NCBI GenBank assembly: GCA_022606135.1
Contig: JABYQN010000008.1
Coordinates: forward strand, 1,922,001-1,986,000
DNA from: Fomes fomentarius
Lineage: Eukaryota; Basidiomycota; Agaricomycetes; Polyporales; Polyporaceae
Direction: 5' to 3'
Length of the DNA stretch: 64,000 bases
Both the position numbers and the translations under genes were made by a program. The notes beneath the pieces are model-generated. The model was not told the DNA's origin and searched no databases. It worked only from the letters and a program-made list of their open reading frames with translations. Position 1 is the stretch's first letter; every line of letters starts with the position of its first letter. Positions 47,583 through 59,409 of this stretch are shown in pieces.

Positions 47583-48287
47583 ATCCCTATGAGGGTAAAG
47601 CGCGCCGCGACGCGTAGCGCTTGCAATGCCTACAGCACATGCCGTATGCGATGAGTCCGGAAAGTTTCGGTATAGCACGCAGTAGTGTGTGAGGAGGCCC
47701 ATGTGAGTATGCACGAAACCTCTCAGTCGACATGTGCTTGCACGGTACCTTCGGCGAATACCAGGCCAACGACGGGCGCGTTCACGTTGAGTGTATGAAG
47801 CTGGCGGAGTGCGGCCGCAGTAGACATTCTGTTTGCTGATATGCAACGGCGAGTTCTTGGTGGGTGGGAAGGCTTCTTGTCGTAGAAGAATGTGCTGGCA
47901 ATCTCGAAACAGCCGACATCCGTCAACCGTGCACAAAGAGTATCCTGACATTTGGACGACCTGCCTCCGAGACTCGCGGTGTTGTTCGATGGGGAGTTCT
48001 ACAAAAAGTGCCTTGAATGGCGCATCCGTTGACTCATTCAAGGGCTTGATCAGATGCCGGGGTACGAACGATGCGCCATCTGGCCGGATAGTCTTTGCGT
48101 TGAGATTCGAAGTAGCCCTTCCGCTCACTTTGTACTGTGCGAGAGGCTGCGGAAGCGAAAGTAAACATTGACACCTACATAAACACGATGGACGTGAATG
48201 ACCACAACCAACATGGGTAAGTAAAGATGCAAGCCGCGATACGGGCCTTGGAGAAATGTCTACAAACGTGCGTGGTTGCGCGAGCAA
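47583..48287 (-). pseudogene. Fragment of an unrecognised protein gene (DW-motif fragment)
   Basis: Minus-strand pieces read GRATSNLNAKTIRPDGASFV, PRHLIKPLNESTDAPFKALF, VELPIEQHRESRRQVVQM, then in another frame RMSTAAALRQLHTLNVNAPV and VGLVFAEGTVQAHVD. A TGA at the next codon replaces the TGG found at the same place in arm B (56,027), where the frame goes on to VDWWSRAHSLLC and stops at 56,148. The pieces need splicing or frame changes to join. I think they come from one gene of the basidiomycete type with GLVxAEGTVxAHVDW, but the function is unknown. In arm B the gene is cut off at the junction near 55,975. Confidence 0.4.
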
Positions 48288-51200
48288 AGAGATGATCGAT
48301 GAATACTGACTGGAGGTTGTGACCCTCGCCTGTCCTACGCATGCATGCCCCTGGATCCGAGATAGTCTTGCAAGCGTTCTAACACATCAGTACTAGAGCG
48401 ATTGTATGCGTGCGGCGAGCGCGAGACACCAGAGGAGCGCGTCTCCCTCCACAGATGGCGACGCCTCAAGCATGCATGTTGAGGGGAAGAATGGACAGGC
48501 CCTTGTATCATCGGTAGTTGCAGCGGGACGGACGCGAAGAAAGGCCTTGCGGCCAGAGAGGTAACAAGCATACCAGTATGTGACTCACTTAGACCGTGGA
48601 TGCATACGATAGCCCTTGTGCTCCTCGTCACGACCTAGATGAAATCTCGGAGAGATCGATACAGGGCGAAGTCACCTTTGTTTGAAGGGTCAGAGGCACC
48701 TCGGAGTGAGAGGTATGACAGGCAAAGTGACAACCACGAATATGTGGGAATCGGATATAGTGACTGGCGGCGGTGATTTGTTGATGGGAGCACGAGTGTG
48801 GGGGACAAGGAGAGGTTGGTCATAGCTCGCCTCCACATCTTGCGTATTTGGAAACAGCTACTTTAGGCGAAAGGGTTGCAGCGTGCACCCGGCTTGACAG
48901 CGAGCAGAGGCAGGGTAATGGATGAACTCAGGGATGCGGAGTCTGACGTGAGAAGAGAGCTGGAAGAGATGGAGCTGCGGTGCGGTGCGTTCAGGGGGGA
49001 TGGTGGACTGGAGAGGAGAGGCACGGCCGGGGACACAACCGACTTATGTTCATGGTGAGATGCGTCCTGTGAGCACAGCGAAGAATACTGAGAGCATAGC
49101 AGCAGACAGAGAGCGCTTCCGCGTATAAACAGGCGTGCAGAGGACAAGGAGGCAGCCTCAATTAAATTGGATGGAGCCAGTGACTCAGTGTGAGAAAATT
49201 GCGTCCTACAGCGTCTGAGATACCAAATTGAGTGTATTCGTCCCCATCACTCGGCGCTTAGTGCTCCTCCTCCACACAGACCGCCAAGATGTACAACCTC
49301 TATCCTCCTCTTTGCCCTTTCCATACTGCCAAAAGGTATCTACAGGCCTTTTTTTTTTTTTGTAATCCTTGTTCATTGCCCTGGAGGGCCAGGCCCTATG
49401 GTAGGCAAGACACCACATATCGACAGGCTGCATGCACTAGGCGTACTGGGGTTGCTCTAAGCATGGGTAGGGGAGTGAGGGGGGGGGAAACTGCGGCATT
49501 GCGGAGCCATTAACTTGGTCATAGTAGAGTAAGATTCTACAGGCCTTATAGAAGGGAAATCAAGTCTCCTCTGAACAAGTAGCTGCACTACCTATCCGCC
49601 TCTACTTGCATCTAGATGCGCGCCACACTCAGGTTGGCACTTCCATCCTGTCCACGGAGCTATGTGGATCGCCTCAAGATGGGTGCTTTTCCACATATGG
49701 TGTATTTTTAGCTCAAGCTGAGTTCTCTACTACTTGAACCAATGTCTCACCTGTATGAGTAACACTGACCAGGCGAATCAAGATTGAGCTGTGTTATACA
49801 CAACTACTTCCAAGCGATGCCTTTCTACGCGATAATTACTGTGAGTCCTCTGTTATAAAAGTGGTACTAGAATTTGGTTGCTCTAAGATGTATTAATAGT
49901 CGGAAGTCTTGTGCTGCGGCTTAGACCATCTTGTCCACTGGCTTTGCGTACGTGCTCGGCACTTTGACGACGGAATATGGAGGCTTTCAATTCTATCTGG
50001 CCTTACTTGGGAGAAACACACCTCCTCATCCTCCTTACATCTACACTCTATGGATCCACATCTCTTCCTCCTCGTTTTTTTGTTTTCTCTCTCTGCTTCT
50101 ACGGAGCTCTCCTTTGGCCGCAAACCCTATATCTCCATGTGTTGCTGTGTCGTTTATAGCTTCTACCCACAACAGCACTTCGGAATCCTCAATTCACCAG
50201 CCAAGATGGTCAGCCTCAACACGCTAGGATCAATCACATCCTATGGACCATCAACTTGCCGGTGCCGCGGACTACAGAACCGTGGTAATCAGCCCCTGGA
50301 CAACTGGACTCCGAAGCCAAGTCGAGAAGGGTCCTCAACTTCTGTGGGTATTCATGCAGAATTAAAACCATTGGACGCCGCCCGCTCCGAAGGCGTGTAC
50401 TCAGACGAACTCGCCATCCTGGCCGAATTGAGGCGGCGCTCGCAACGTCTGCAATCTGCCTTTCGAAGACTCTGCCAGGACTCTTTCCGCTCTGCACCAC
50501 CACATACCGCTGTCAACATTCCTGCACATTTCCAAGCTCGCGCTTGACGTGCGCGGTCTGGCGGATTCGTCTTGAATGATTAAAAAAATCGTCTTCCATG
50601 GTGTCGAGCATCTGGTACTGAGGTTTCTGAACGGCCCTTCGTAGACGGAGCCCATATTTCCTGTCATCAAGGAGCGGTACTCAGGAGTCACTGTACTCGA
50701 GCTCAAGTCGCAGCGCATGGCTGCTCTAGAAAGTCTACCTACTGCTCGCGGGAAGCCAATGATCGCATCCCAAGGACGCAAACGGTCGACGATACCAAGG
50801 CCACATTGCGCTTGAGGAGAGTCGTTGGCAGTATCCTTGATCTCTGGGTTCATGGTGAGCACCTCAAAGTGGAACATGTCGAACTCAGGTCTCTGGCTGG
50901 ATGATCTGAGGCTAGGGAGAAGCTGGAAAATGAACTACTGTTTACTACTCAGTGCATCGAGATCAACATCACAAGCGGGGTCACTCTTTCAGACCTTAGT
51001 ATCTTTCTTCAAATGCTTGGTCACAAGGCAACGTTGAACACCCGTTGCCCTCTTGTCCACATGTGGAAACCGGAGATTCCTGTGGATCTGGCGCCCGAGT
51101 CCGTTTGATCTGTTCTTCCTTTTTTTCAAGGGAGTCACAGTATCCGAACCCACGCAAGAGTACTCTGTGGTTGCAAGTCATATGTCTCAAGATGAGGGCT

Positions 51201-51394
51201 TCGGGGTGTATGTATAGGTTGAACTCCATGTTGAACAACCATTTGGAAATGCCGTAGCCCATCCCCTTGTCGTACGCATGAGACTGGACAACAAATCATT
51301 TCTTAGGACCAGGCCAGTCGAGAACATGGTCTACAGTACATTGGTGGCTGTATTCTTCTCTACGTTCCCATGTGAATTCATTCACAGTATCACT
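48288..51394. other. Spacer between arm A and copy C, no confident gene
   Basis: This 3.1 kb is not part of the triplication. It contains a poly-T run (49,351-49,362) and a poly-G run (about 49,481-49,489). Open frames of 90-210 residues occur on both strands (49,147 leftward with a signal-peptide-like start MSSARLFIRGSALCLLLC; 49,909-50,547 plus; 50,401-50,877 minus) but none resembles a family or joins by convincing splicing. Confidence 0.4.
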
Positions 51395-51534
51395 TTGTGA
51401 CAGAGTCTGTTGATATCCCTCAATATATCCCAACAACCCTCATGCACGCATTCAAGTCACAAATACTCTGCACTTCTATTCCGCTGAGACATGATGGTCC
51501 ATCGCGCGACGAGCATCCAAAAGGTCGACCTATC

Positions 51535-53886
51535 TCACACCTTGCAATCGATTATGTCTCTGTGCTCATTGGCCAATGTCGATGTCTGAAGCGAAGGAGG
51601 CGCAATCAGCATTACTCGGCTCCCATGCGATGGCACCCGGACACAATGAAGGCAGCAAAGTTAAACGAGGCTCACCTGACCCTTGGAGTCAGAGACACTG
51701 AGGTTGAGAGCTGTAAGAGAGACCGAGTCCTGTCCCACATGAATATGCATCAGTATCAGAATGGCAGTGGGGCCGGGAGGAGAAAGTGGGAATGCGGTGC
51801 ACGAGGTGAGGTGATGGGTGCGGAGTTCCGCAGAAAGGGCATACATGTCACCCCCACGCCCATAATGTGAACATATGGCACCGCAACGTCAACGAAGCTG
51901 GGATCATTTGGCTCATATAACGCACCCTTTCATCAGGCCGTCTGCCGTGATTGTGTCGCGAGCCGCCGCTGCGTGGAATTGACGCGAGAATGTGTGATCC
52001 TGCTTCCATGGCCGCCGCACCCGACCCACTGGCCTTTAGGGAGTTGCGCACGTTTAGCCTGCAAAATGAAGCGGGCATGTCAATTAACGTCTCAATGAGG
52101 CAGAAATGCAAGCGGGGCGCCTGAGACGATACCCACGTAGCCAGAACAGTATTGCAGTAGACTGGTCGCCACGCAGAAGTATTCAGGATCTACTCAACAA
52201 GATTCAATAACGGGACGCACGCTTTCCCTGCATGAATGCAAATGGGATGTATATGAATTGGCTGGGAAGAGCGACAGTCTGCAAAGCGGCCAGTCCTTCG
52301 TGAGTGTGGTGATGCATCATCTAAGAGGCGGAACAACAAGACAGACGCACCGTGATCATGTGGCAGAATTGACATATGCTACACAGGGGAACAGACAGTC
52401 AACTCGTAGTCACAATGATGATAGAAGAGCCTACACTCACGTAGTGAGCGCACCACGCTGGACAGCGTAGATCATCAACCGATCAATCATATTGTTCGTC
52501 CTATGCCAGGTAACAAGCCCATCAGACTACGAAGCCCGCAGATGGGGGGAGATATAGATCTGAGAAATGATACCTAGAGAATCCACTCTTTCCCGCACGA
52601 AGGTAGACGCAGAGACCGACGGCGACAACAACGTCGCAGATAGCGCTCAGACTATTTGTGAACCCGGCAAGGATTCGAATATCGAGCGAGCCCAGGTAGG
52701 AGAATTCGGGATGGGTGAATCTACCAGCCACGGGGAACGTAAATATCAGTGCCTAGGACATGCCACAGACATCTTCGTCAGGCTCATGGAGACAATCGTG
52801 AGACTTACAGATGGACATTGAGGGCTTGATACAGAGAACGAGATGTCACTATACATATTGAACAGAATATGATTGTGTTTGCGTACCTATCCCCGGGCCT
52901 GTCATAAACGTGAGTATGCATGCAGAAGGCAGAGATGAATGGGACAGATGTACCTAAAGCGCAAATCGAGAGGGTGACCTAACACAAGGCACATCAATAC
53001 CCACAAACAGGAAGCTCGAGATTCAACCAGACTGACTATACCCCCGGTAAGGTACTTGTTCTTGCTCACTGTCACAAATCATCAACTTGCTTCACAGACG
53101 TGGTGTACAATTCGAACTCACCATACCAGAGCCTCTGTGCGAAAAAGCTATGCGGTGGAAGGGTGAAGTGATACTAAGACAATGTTACAAGGGCAATGAA
53201 CGACATACAGTTGAGTAATTGTAGCGATGAGATACTTCGCAAGGCTATTAGAAATATAATCAAGTACACCAGATACATATTGCTTACAGTGACGCCGTTT
53301 TCAACCTAAGTCGTCCAGTGTACGTAGTCAGTATAAGTATATCAGAGTTTCAAAATGTTCTATATCTTACACGAAGGGATCTGTGGGTCGTTAACATCGT
53401 TACATAGTACACGAAGAGGTATCCTGACACTCACGGTAAGGTGTTGATGTATTTGTCGAGCGGTGCCTCAACGTAGATGACCATGTACTTGTAAATGCTG
53501 TAGGCAACAAGGGAAGAGGTGACTGTATCCAAAGCACTAATTTGAAGTCGGATCATCAGCGCAACTGGTCTCGAACATGCGGGAAACGCACAAAAGAGTA
53601 GCAACCTAGCGAACGGAACATGAGTGCCCGAACATAAAAATAAGACAGACGCAGCTCGTACCAGACCCCTGAGAGCAAGCGTGTCATGAGTGTACCGTCT
53701 AAAGTAGATGTAGGTCTGTAAGATGGTGATCCCGTAGATGCTATAAGAAGGTCAGAATGGTAGCGGAGAGCGAAGGAGACGAGACACGAACGCTGTTCCA
53801 AGGATACCACCAAGTGCAACGCAGGCAAGAGTTTCCTTGATGCTGCTCAAAGCTGCGGGAGGAATCTGCGGAACACAGGAGCTCAT
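51535..53886 (-). CDS. DUF6534 multi-pass membrane protein (copy C)
   Basis: ATG at 53886. The exons match copies A and B: SCVPQIPPAALSSIKETLAC, GGILGTA, DKYINTLP, VENGVT, IRILAGFTNSLSAICDVVVA, VGLCVYLRAGKSGFSR, IYIPFAFMQGK, LNVRNSLKASGSGAAAMEAG, DSVSLTALNLSVSDSKGQ and a last exon TSTLANEHRD ending at 51535. Differences from A and B are mostly conservative, so selection seems to have acted and the gene may work. The intron before DSVSLTAL is about 175 nt here and only about 80 nt in A and B, the largest structural difference. A TATAAGAA box lies at 53951-53958. Not every internal exon was checked. Confidence 0.7.
53371..53380 (-). other. 10-nt micro-exon of DUF6534 copy C
   Basis: ATCCCTTCGT (minus strand) sits between CCACAG and GTAAGA. 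The downstream splice donor is canonical here, unlike the GTAGGA of copies A and B, which supports the micro-exon reading. Confidence 0.55.
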
Positions 53887-53950
53887 GCTGAAAAAAAGTA
53901 CGCAGCGAGAGGAAGCGGGGTGCGTGATGTGGTGGCCCTGCCAGTGGCAA

Positions 53951-53958
53951 TTCTTATA
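53951..53958 (-). promoter_or_regulatory. TATA box of DUF6534 copy C
   Basis: TATAAGAA on the minus strand, about 65 bases upstream of the ATG at 53886, matching the element of copy B. Confidence 0.55.
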
Positions 53959-55339
53959 GTGCAAAAAGGTCGAGACTAAACTCTGATTTTTGTATCAGAG
54001 CATTTTCAATATTGCGTCTCGCTGCTCGTAGCCCTGCTGCCAGCCCAGAATGTTGTTCAGGATCCTTCCGGGTATGACTCCGATTCTTGTTTCTGCATCC
54101 GAGAATGTGGTGTGCTTGTTCAGTATTAGCGTGCTGTTCATCAACAGATATGAATCCGGGCTTCTTCAGGGCGTATAGGCCCCGATGCTCAGCGCTCCGG
54201 CACAGTGCATCATTGGGATAACAGTGACATCAGACCAGCATCATACACAGCTGCCTTCACTGGAAGCTGTGTGCGCGCAGTGCCAAAGAAGGTGGATGGA
54301 TCTTATGCGGTTTAAATGACACCCCGAGCGGCGCTTATCCCAAGGGACATCGTCACCCCCACAAGAGTGTGGACGCCTGGCAGTGCCATAGAGTGAATGT
54401 CTACAATAGAGCAGATGGTCAAAAATAGAGGGTAGAGACTAGATACGAGCCCCCCAACACTCTACAGATGTCGCGCAGGATGGTACTAGCACATCCTGGT
54501 GGAGTGACTTGCGATATCTGCTTGCATCGCTCTCTCCGCCGGGGACCCTGCAATGGAGTACCTTCCCAGCCCCGAGAAACTGGTGCTCTTGCTCACCTCA
54601 GATCATTCATATCCAATTGAGCAGCTGCGGCGGACACAGACTACTATCCCACCGAAAAGATGCGTCTATAGATTTTGTGTCGGAAACATGATATCATCGC
54701 AGATGAGTCGGTCCCTTGCCCAATATGTGCACAGTACCTACAGCGTTTAAGAAGATGCCCCACTCAGCATGAGCAGGCTTACCTCTCGTCCGAGATTCTC
54801 GTTGTAACTCTGACTCAGACCAGGTCAACGAAGCTCACCTCAGCTTTGGATCCACGAAGAAGTGCTGCTAAGATGTGTTCACTGCCGATGCATCGGACGT
54901 TGGTCGGGAACAGCCGGCCCTAGTCTGGCTGCCAGAACGGCATGGCGTGTCCTGGCACCAGTGCGGGATGACGTTTCTCATCACATTCAACCTTTGTGCA
55001 CTGGCCATGTCGCCTACATCAAGTTCGCAGTTCAGCATGCCAAAGAACGACTATCCTAAGTTTGTATCAGAACTGACAGACGCCGTATCACTCGGCACGA
55101 TCATCTATGGAAGTATCTATGTGTAACACGAAGCATGAGAAATGAGCGACTCAAGACGGCTTCCGCACTAAGAGAGCCTGTTCTGCTGACAGCTCTTCTC
55201 TTCTTCCTCCGGTGTGTCGGGGGGTAACCTAAGACACACAGCCTTTTCATTCATCTCAGTTCAGGTCCCCTCTCTCGAGTTTGAGTTTCACCATAGCCAA
55301 CGATGGGAAGAAAGCTATGGAGATGCGAGCAGGTACTGA

Positions 55340-55808
55340 ATGGTGAAACTCACGTATACTCCCGTCGGACTTCTTTGACTTCTCCGCAATATACCAGGAT
55401 ATCCATGACGTCTACAACTCAGTCTAGAGACGTCATACAAAGCTGACTTCCACCTGATTTGGGGCCATGAGCACTGAGCCCCAAGATCAGGCCCGAGTCC
55501 AAGGGTCTCGTCCTCATCATTGCACCCTTCAATGGTCGGTCATCCTCATATCCCCACTGGTAAGCGCTAATTGTGCTTCGAATTCGCAACGAGGGTCTGA
55601 TGAGCTTGTTAGGTCTGCGCGATTGCTGCATGAAACGGCCGCTGTCATCCTCAAGCCGTCTGAACAGGCATTTTAGGCCTTCCGCTTTGTTTGGAGAGAT
55701 TGTTCCCCAGTACCTTGACAATAGCCTCTACCAAGTCGTGAACGGAGGTGTCCCGGTGGCGACGAGGACACTAGAGCTGCAGTTCAACCATAGTGGGTCA
55801 AGGGATTC
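55340..55808 (+). pseudogene. Aldehyde dehydrogenase relic in copy C
   Basis: From the ATG at 55340 only the first codons match exon 1 (VKLTYTP). The RRAFLDGKL...ETEL exon is gone. The [14 protein letters not shown] and [15 protein letters not shown] segments are present with stops and frame shifts, and the [16 protein letters not shown] and VVNGGVP segments follow with an in-frame stop after EQAF. The homology ends just after the LELQFNH segment, and the sequence jumps to the stop-codon region and 3' flank, so the catalytic Glu and Cys exons and the anchor are deleted. It cannot encode an active enzyme. Confidence 0.85.
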
Positions 55809-55974
55809 AGTGATAATGCGCCATGCTACTGCTGCCGTGCGTGCATGCGTTAGTGTTGCCCCGGAGGATATTCGCGCTATCCTGCAGAGTCGGATGAATG
55901 GATGGATGATTGTCTGCTGTGATCGATGTTCGTGCTCTCGTGTATGTGGGTGTGTTTTGTTGATACTGGGACAC

Positions 55975-56148
55975 TCCGTCGTTGGCCTGGTATTCGCCGA
56001 AGGTACTGTGCAAGCACATGTCGACTGGTGGTCTCGTGCACACTCACTACTGTGTACTATACCAAAACATTACGGACTCATCGCATACAACATTTACTGT
56101 AGACATTCCAAGCGCTACGCGTCGCGGCTCGCACCTCTCATCTTCTAG
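55975..56148 (+). pseudogene. 3' fragment of the DW-motif gene at the inversion junction
   Basis: The frame opens at the junction with VVGLVFAEGTVQAHVDWWSR, continues RAHSLLCTIPKHYGLIAYNI and CRHSKRYASRLAPLIF, and ends at a stop near 56,148. The counterpart in arm A (47,583-47,790, minus) has extra coding-like pieces upstream; here the upstream part is replaced by the end of copy C. It is a truncated relic. Confidence 0.45.
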
Positions 56149-56870
56149 TGAGATTTCAGCTTTTACATCGCAGTTCTTGGGACTTTTGTGAGTATTCAAT
56201 GTCTCATAGCTAGCATTCGAATATAAGCAGATTTTCCCCCGGTATCCGCCACCTCCAGACTTCCGACTTTCGACTGACGTCCTCCTCGACGTACCACACT
56301 CGTTACAACCGTCCGGGCCCATCCCCGACATACCGACAAGTTCTCTACTTATATCCCCACCATCATTCCCTTTCCTCTGTCCTCTCTCTCAGGCTCCCAT
56401 TCGACTTTCAGACATGACCAGGCTCGTGTCCCTTTGCACCTTGGACCGGGCCCATATCCCGCACTCGGGTCTATCAACGAGTTGAAGAGGACAATCGTCT
56501 CATTAGGAAGAATGCCAAATCCACAGCAGAAACCCTAGATATGTGACTAGTATGTACTACGGGCACGACTCTAACGACGCAAACACATAATACTAGATGG
56601 AGATCACAACAGGGGAGGTATCAGTATCAGTATCAGCAGCAAGATATCTCACGGTAGCAAGAGAGCAATGGAGCAACTGTAACGTAGACAGAGTAGTGAG
56701 GGTCCCAGAAATCAAAACAAAAAGCGGATCCTACCAAAGCACGAACATCGAACACAGCCTGCGGACGACCATCCATCCATCCACCCGACTCCCAAGAATA
56801 GCGCGAGCATCCTCCAGGGGCGATACGCACGCACGCACGTACGGCAGCAGTAGCACGGCGCATGATCATA

Positions 56871-59409
56871 TCACTTCAGCTTGAGAGTATCCTTGCGAGT
56901 CAGCACGAGCGCGACGACGCCAGCAAGCAGAGCCGAGAGCCATAACGCCCACCTCCTTGACGACCCGTTCGCAGTGGCCTTGCCCGGCCTCTTCTTGGGG
57001 CGCGGCGGCAGCGAGGGCATGAGTGCTTGCAGCGGCTTGAGTGACTGTATAATGACGAAGAGGAGAACGGTCAGAGAAAGAGAAAGAGTGTTCCCAGAGA
57101 CAGTACGGGGGACTAGGAAGACAAGGGAGGGAGGGACTGACCTTGTACGGAGGGTACCGGCATCCGAATCCGACTTTGTCGACCCTTCAGACGTGCGAGG
57201 GATGGAGGTCAGTATCCTAGCTTACACGACGTACGCAGAATGCGACGTACCAGCTCGGGTTGTCGATGGACGTCCGCTTGTGCGTGAACTGCTCGAACAT
57301 GTCTTTGCCGGTATAGTAGCCGTCTGTTGGAATCGGAATGAGTAGTCCACCCTTGTGCACCAATACTAACACAGGATAGAGGCACTTACATCCACTTTGA
57401 CCGACGCCACCCATAGGGAGACCAGGAACTACATTACTCCCATCAGTGTTGACGCATGACAGGATCCTGATTCGTACGTACCACCGAGGTGAATCATGGT
57501 GTCGTTGGCGACCGCGGCGCCGCTCTGGGTGTTGCTGAAGACTGCACGAGACGGATGAGTGTCAGCATCGATGACAGACGAAGGAGAGTAGATATCTTAC
57601 TCTTTTCCTGGAACGCCTTGTCCTGAGAGAACACATATACAGCGAGCGGGTGGTCCCTACACAAAGCTCGAGCCGTCAGCGTTGTATCATGAATGCGGCG
57701 ATCATGTGTGGCTACCTAGCGCTCATGAAGGCGATTGCCTCGTCGACGTTCTTGACTGGGACAAGGAGGAGTACAGGTCCGAAGATCTCCCTGTTATCCA
57801 TCAGCGGGGATTGTGGTCATGGTCAACACAAGGAAATCTCGCTACCAAAGGAAAGAATACGCACTGGCTCATCAACGGATCGTCGCCGGTCACATCCTTC
57901 ACCAGCGTCGGTGCGATGTAGCGGTTCTCGACGTCGGTATCGCCTCCAAACACAATCGTGCCTTTCGTGTTGTCGAGCAAGTCCTTGATGCGCTGGGCGT
58001 GGTTGACTGCGACGATGCGTGCAAAGGACTCGGAGTTCTTCGGGCCTTCGGGGTAGAACGAGTTATGTCTGAAGACGTTACAACATCCCGGTCAGAGGTG
58101 GGCTATCGAATCAGAAAGAGAGGATGGGCGGGGTACGTACACTTCCTTCAGCGCCTCAATGAATGCGTCTTGGATATCGGGAGTGATGAGGACGTATTCG
58201 GGACACACGCACACCTTTTGCAAATGATCAGATGAGCGAGATTGGAATGTATATCGCATAGGATATGCACACCTGTCCAGCATTGATCATGCGTCCCCAT
58301 AAGACACGACGTGCAGCGAGCTTGAGGTCGCTCTTGGGATCGACAATGACGGGGTTTTTGCCTGTTACACTGTGTCAGCAGGCTAGCCTCATTACTTAGA
58401 CATGAATCGTCTTCACCTCCAAGCTGTAACGAATGAGTAACCGAATATGGCTATCGATAGTAAGAAAGATACTCACCTCGAGTGTCAAGGGTGTAAGGTG
58501 CTTAGCTGCTGCTGCGGCAACAATGTGAGCAACACGTTGGTTTCCTGTAGATCAATGGCATAAGCCTCTGGTCGCTCAAGCTGATGATGATGGGCTGACC
58601 TGTATAGAGAACTATCGACCAAGTTTAATGAGAGTTGCAGAATTACAAAGTGCACGGAGCTACTCACTATGGTCGAACTGCAGCTCCAGTATCCTCGTTG
58701 TCTCCGGGACACCACCGTTCACGACATGGTAGAGGTCATTGTCAAGGTACTGGGGAACGATCTCTGCAAACAACGCGGCAGTCCTAGATGCCTGTTCAGA
58801 CGGCTTGAGGATCACAGCGTTGCCTGCAGCAATCGCACCGACCTAACGAAAGCCTCAGATCCTCGCTGCGAATTTGGACATAATATAAGCGCTTACGAGT
58901 GGGGATATGAGCATGATGACCGGCCCATTGAAGGGCGCGATGATGAGGATGAGACCCTTTGGCTCGGGCCTGATCTTGGGGGTCATGGCCCAAAAGCTGA
59001 GGTTGAAGTCGGCTTTGTACGGCGTTGCCCACTTTTCAACGGAGTTATAGGCATCATGTATATCCTGGTATGTTGCCGAGAAGTCAAGGCTGAAGGTCAT
59101 GTAAGTGGGGAAAGCCTGAGGGCATTTCAGATGAGACACGTACAACTCAGTCTCGAGAGTGGGACGTCCGAGGTCGTGCTTGAGAGCATCGAAGAAGCGC
59201 TGCTCGTTGTCCTTGAGCATGTAACCTACTTGGGCAATTTGCTCCTTTCGGTACTCGATGGACTTGAGCTTTCCGTCCAAGAAAGCGCGACGTGCGCGTG
59301 CATGGACCTAAAGCGCCATTATGTCGCTGTAAAGACTGTAAAAGATCTCAAGTTGTAGTTGACGTACCTTGGGTATTTCGTCAGAGGGAGTGTACGCAAG
59401 TTCCGCCAT
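56871..59409 (-). CDS. Class 3 (fatty) aldehyde dehydrogenase, membrane-anchored (copy B)
   Basis: Inverted near-identical copy of the 44.3 kb gene. The start [14 protein letters not shown], the LELGGKNP and NAGQVC catalytic segments, [32 protein letters not shown] and the C-terminal anchor ([15 protein letters not shown], then TRKDTLKLK) are all intact. Exon borders are the same. Most differences from copy A lie in introns and flanks; the few coding changes (for example DDIPK to DEIPK) are conservative. Both A and B therefore look functional and recently duplicated or gene-converted. Expected role: oxidation of long-chain aldehydes at a membrane. The gene shares its 5' flank with the DUF6534 gene at 60,963. 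Confidence 0.9.

Larger units (their letters stand above)
40300..47780 (+). repeat. Arm A of a large inverted repeat
   Basis: About 7.5 kb that recurs in inverted orientation at about 55,975 to the window end. Both arms carry a minus/plus divergent pair: a DUF6534 gene and a class 3 aldehyde dehydrogenase. Matches cover exons, introns and flanks, with small indels. The outer limit sits near 40,300 (AGCGCTGACA) and the inner limit near 47,780 (CCAACGACGG). The partner arm may run on past the window. Confidence 0.9.
51395..55975 (+). repeat. Copy C, direct diverged copy of arm A
   Basis: This segment parallels arm A in the same orientation: DUF6534 gene (minus), divergent spacer, remnant of the dehydrogenase (plus) and the 3' flank starting ATGCGCCATGCTACTGCTGCC. 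It is more diverged than A is from B, and it lacks the outer 1 kb of the arm and two thirds of the dehydrogenase. It ends at about 55,975, where arm B begins in opposite orientation. Confidence 0.85.

Noticed and set aside
48335..48631. Alpha/beta-hydrolase-like IVCIHGL segment
   Set aside because: The segment overlaps a GTGAGT donor-like site and there is no nucleophile elbow GxSxG or further hydrolase block in the frames around it.
48863..49147. Secreted protein with a signal-like start on the minus strand
   Set aside because: The frame is a Ser/Leu-rich 94-residue stretch without continuation, splice partner or homology. A hydrophobic start alone is not enough.
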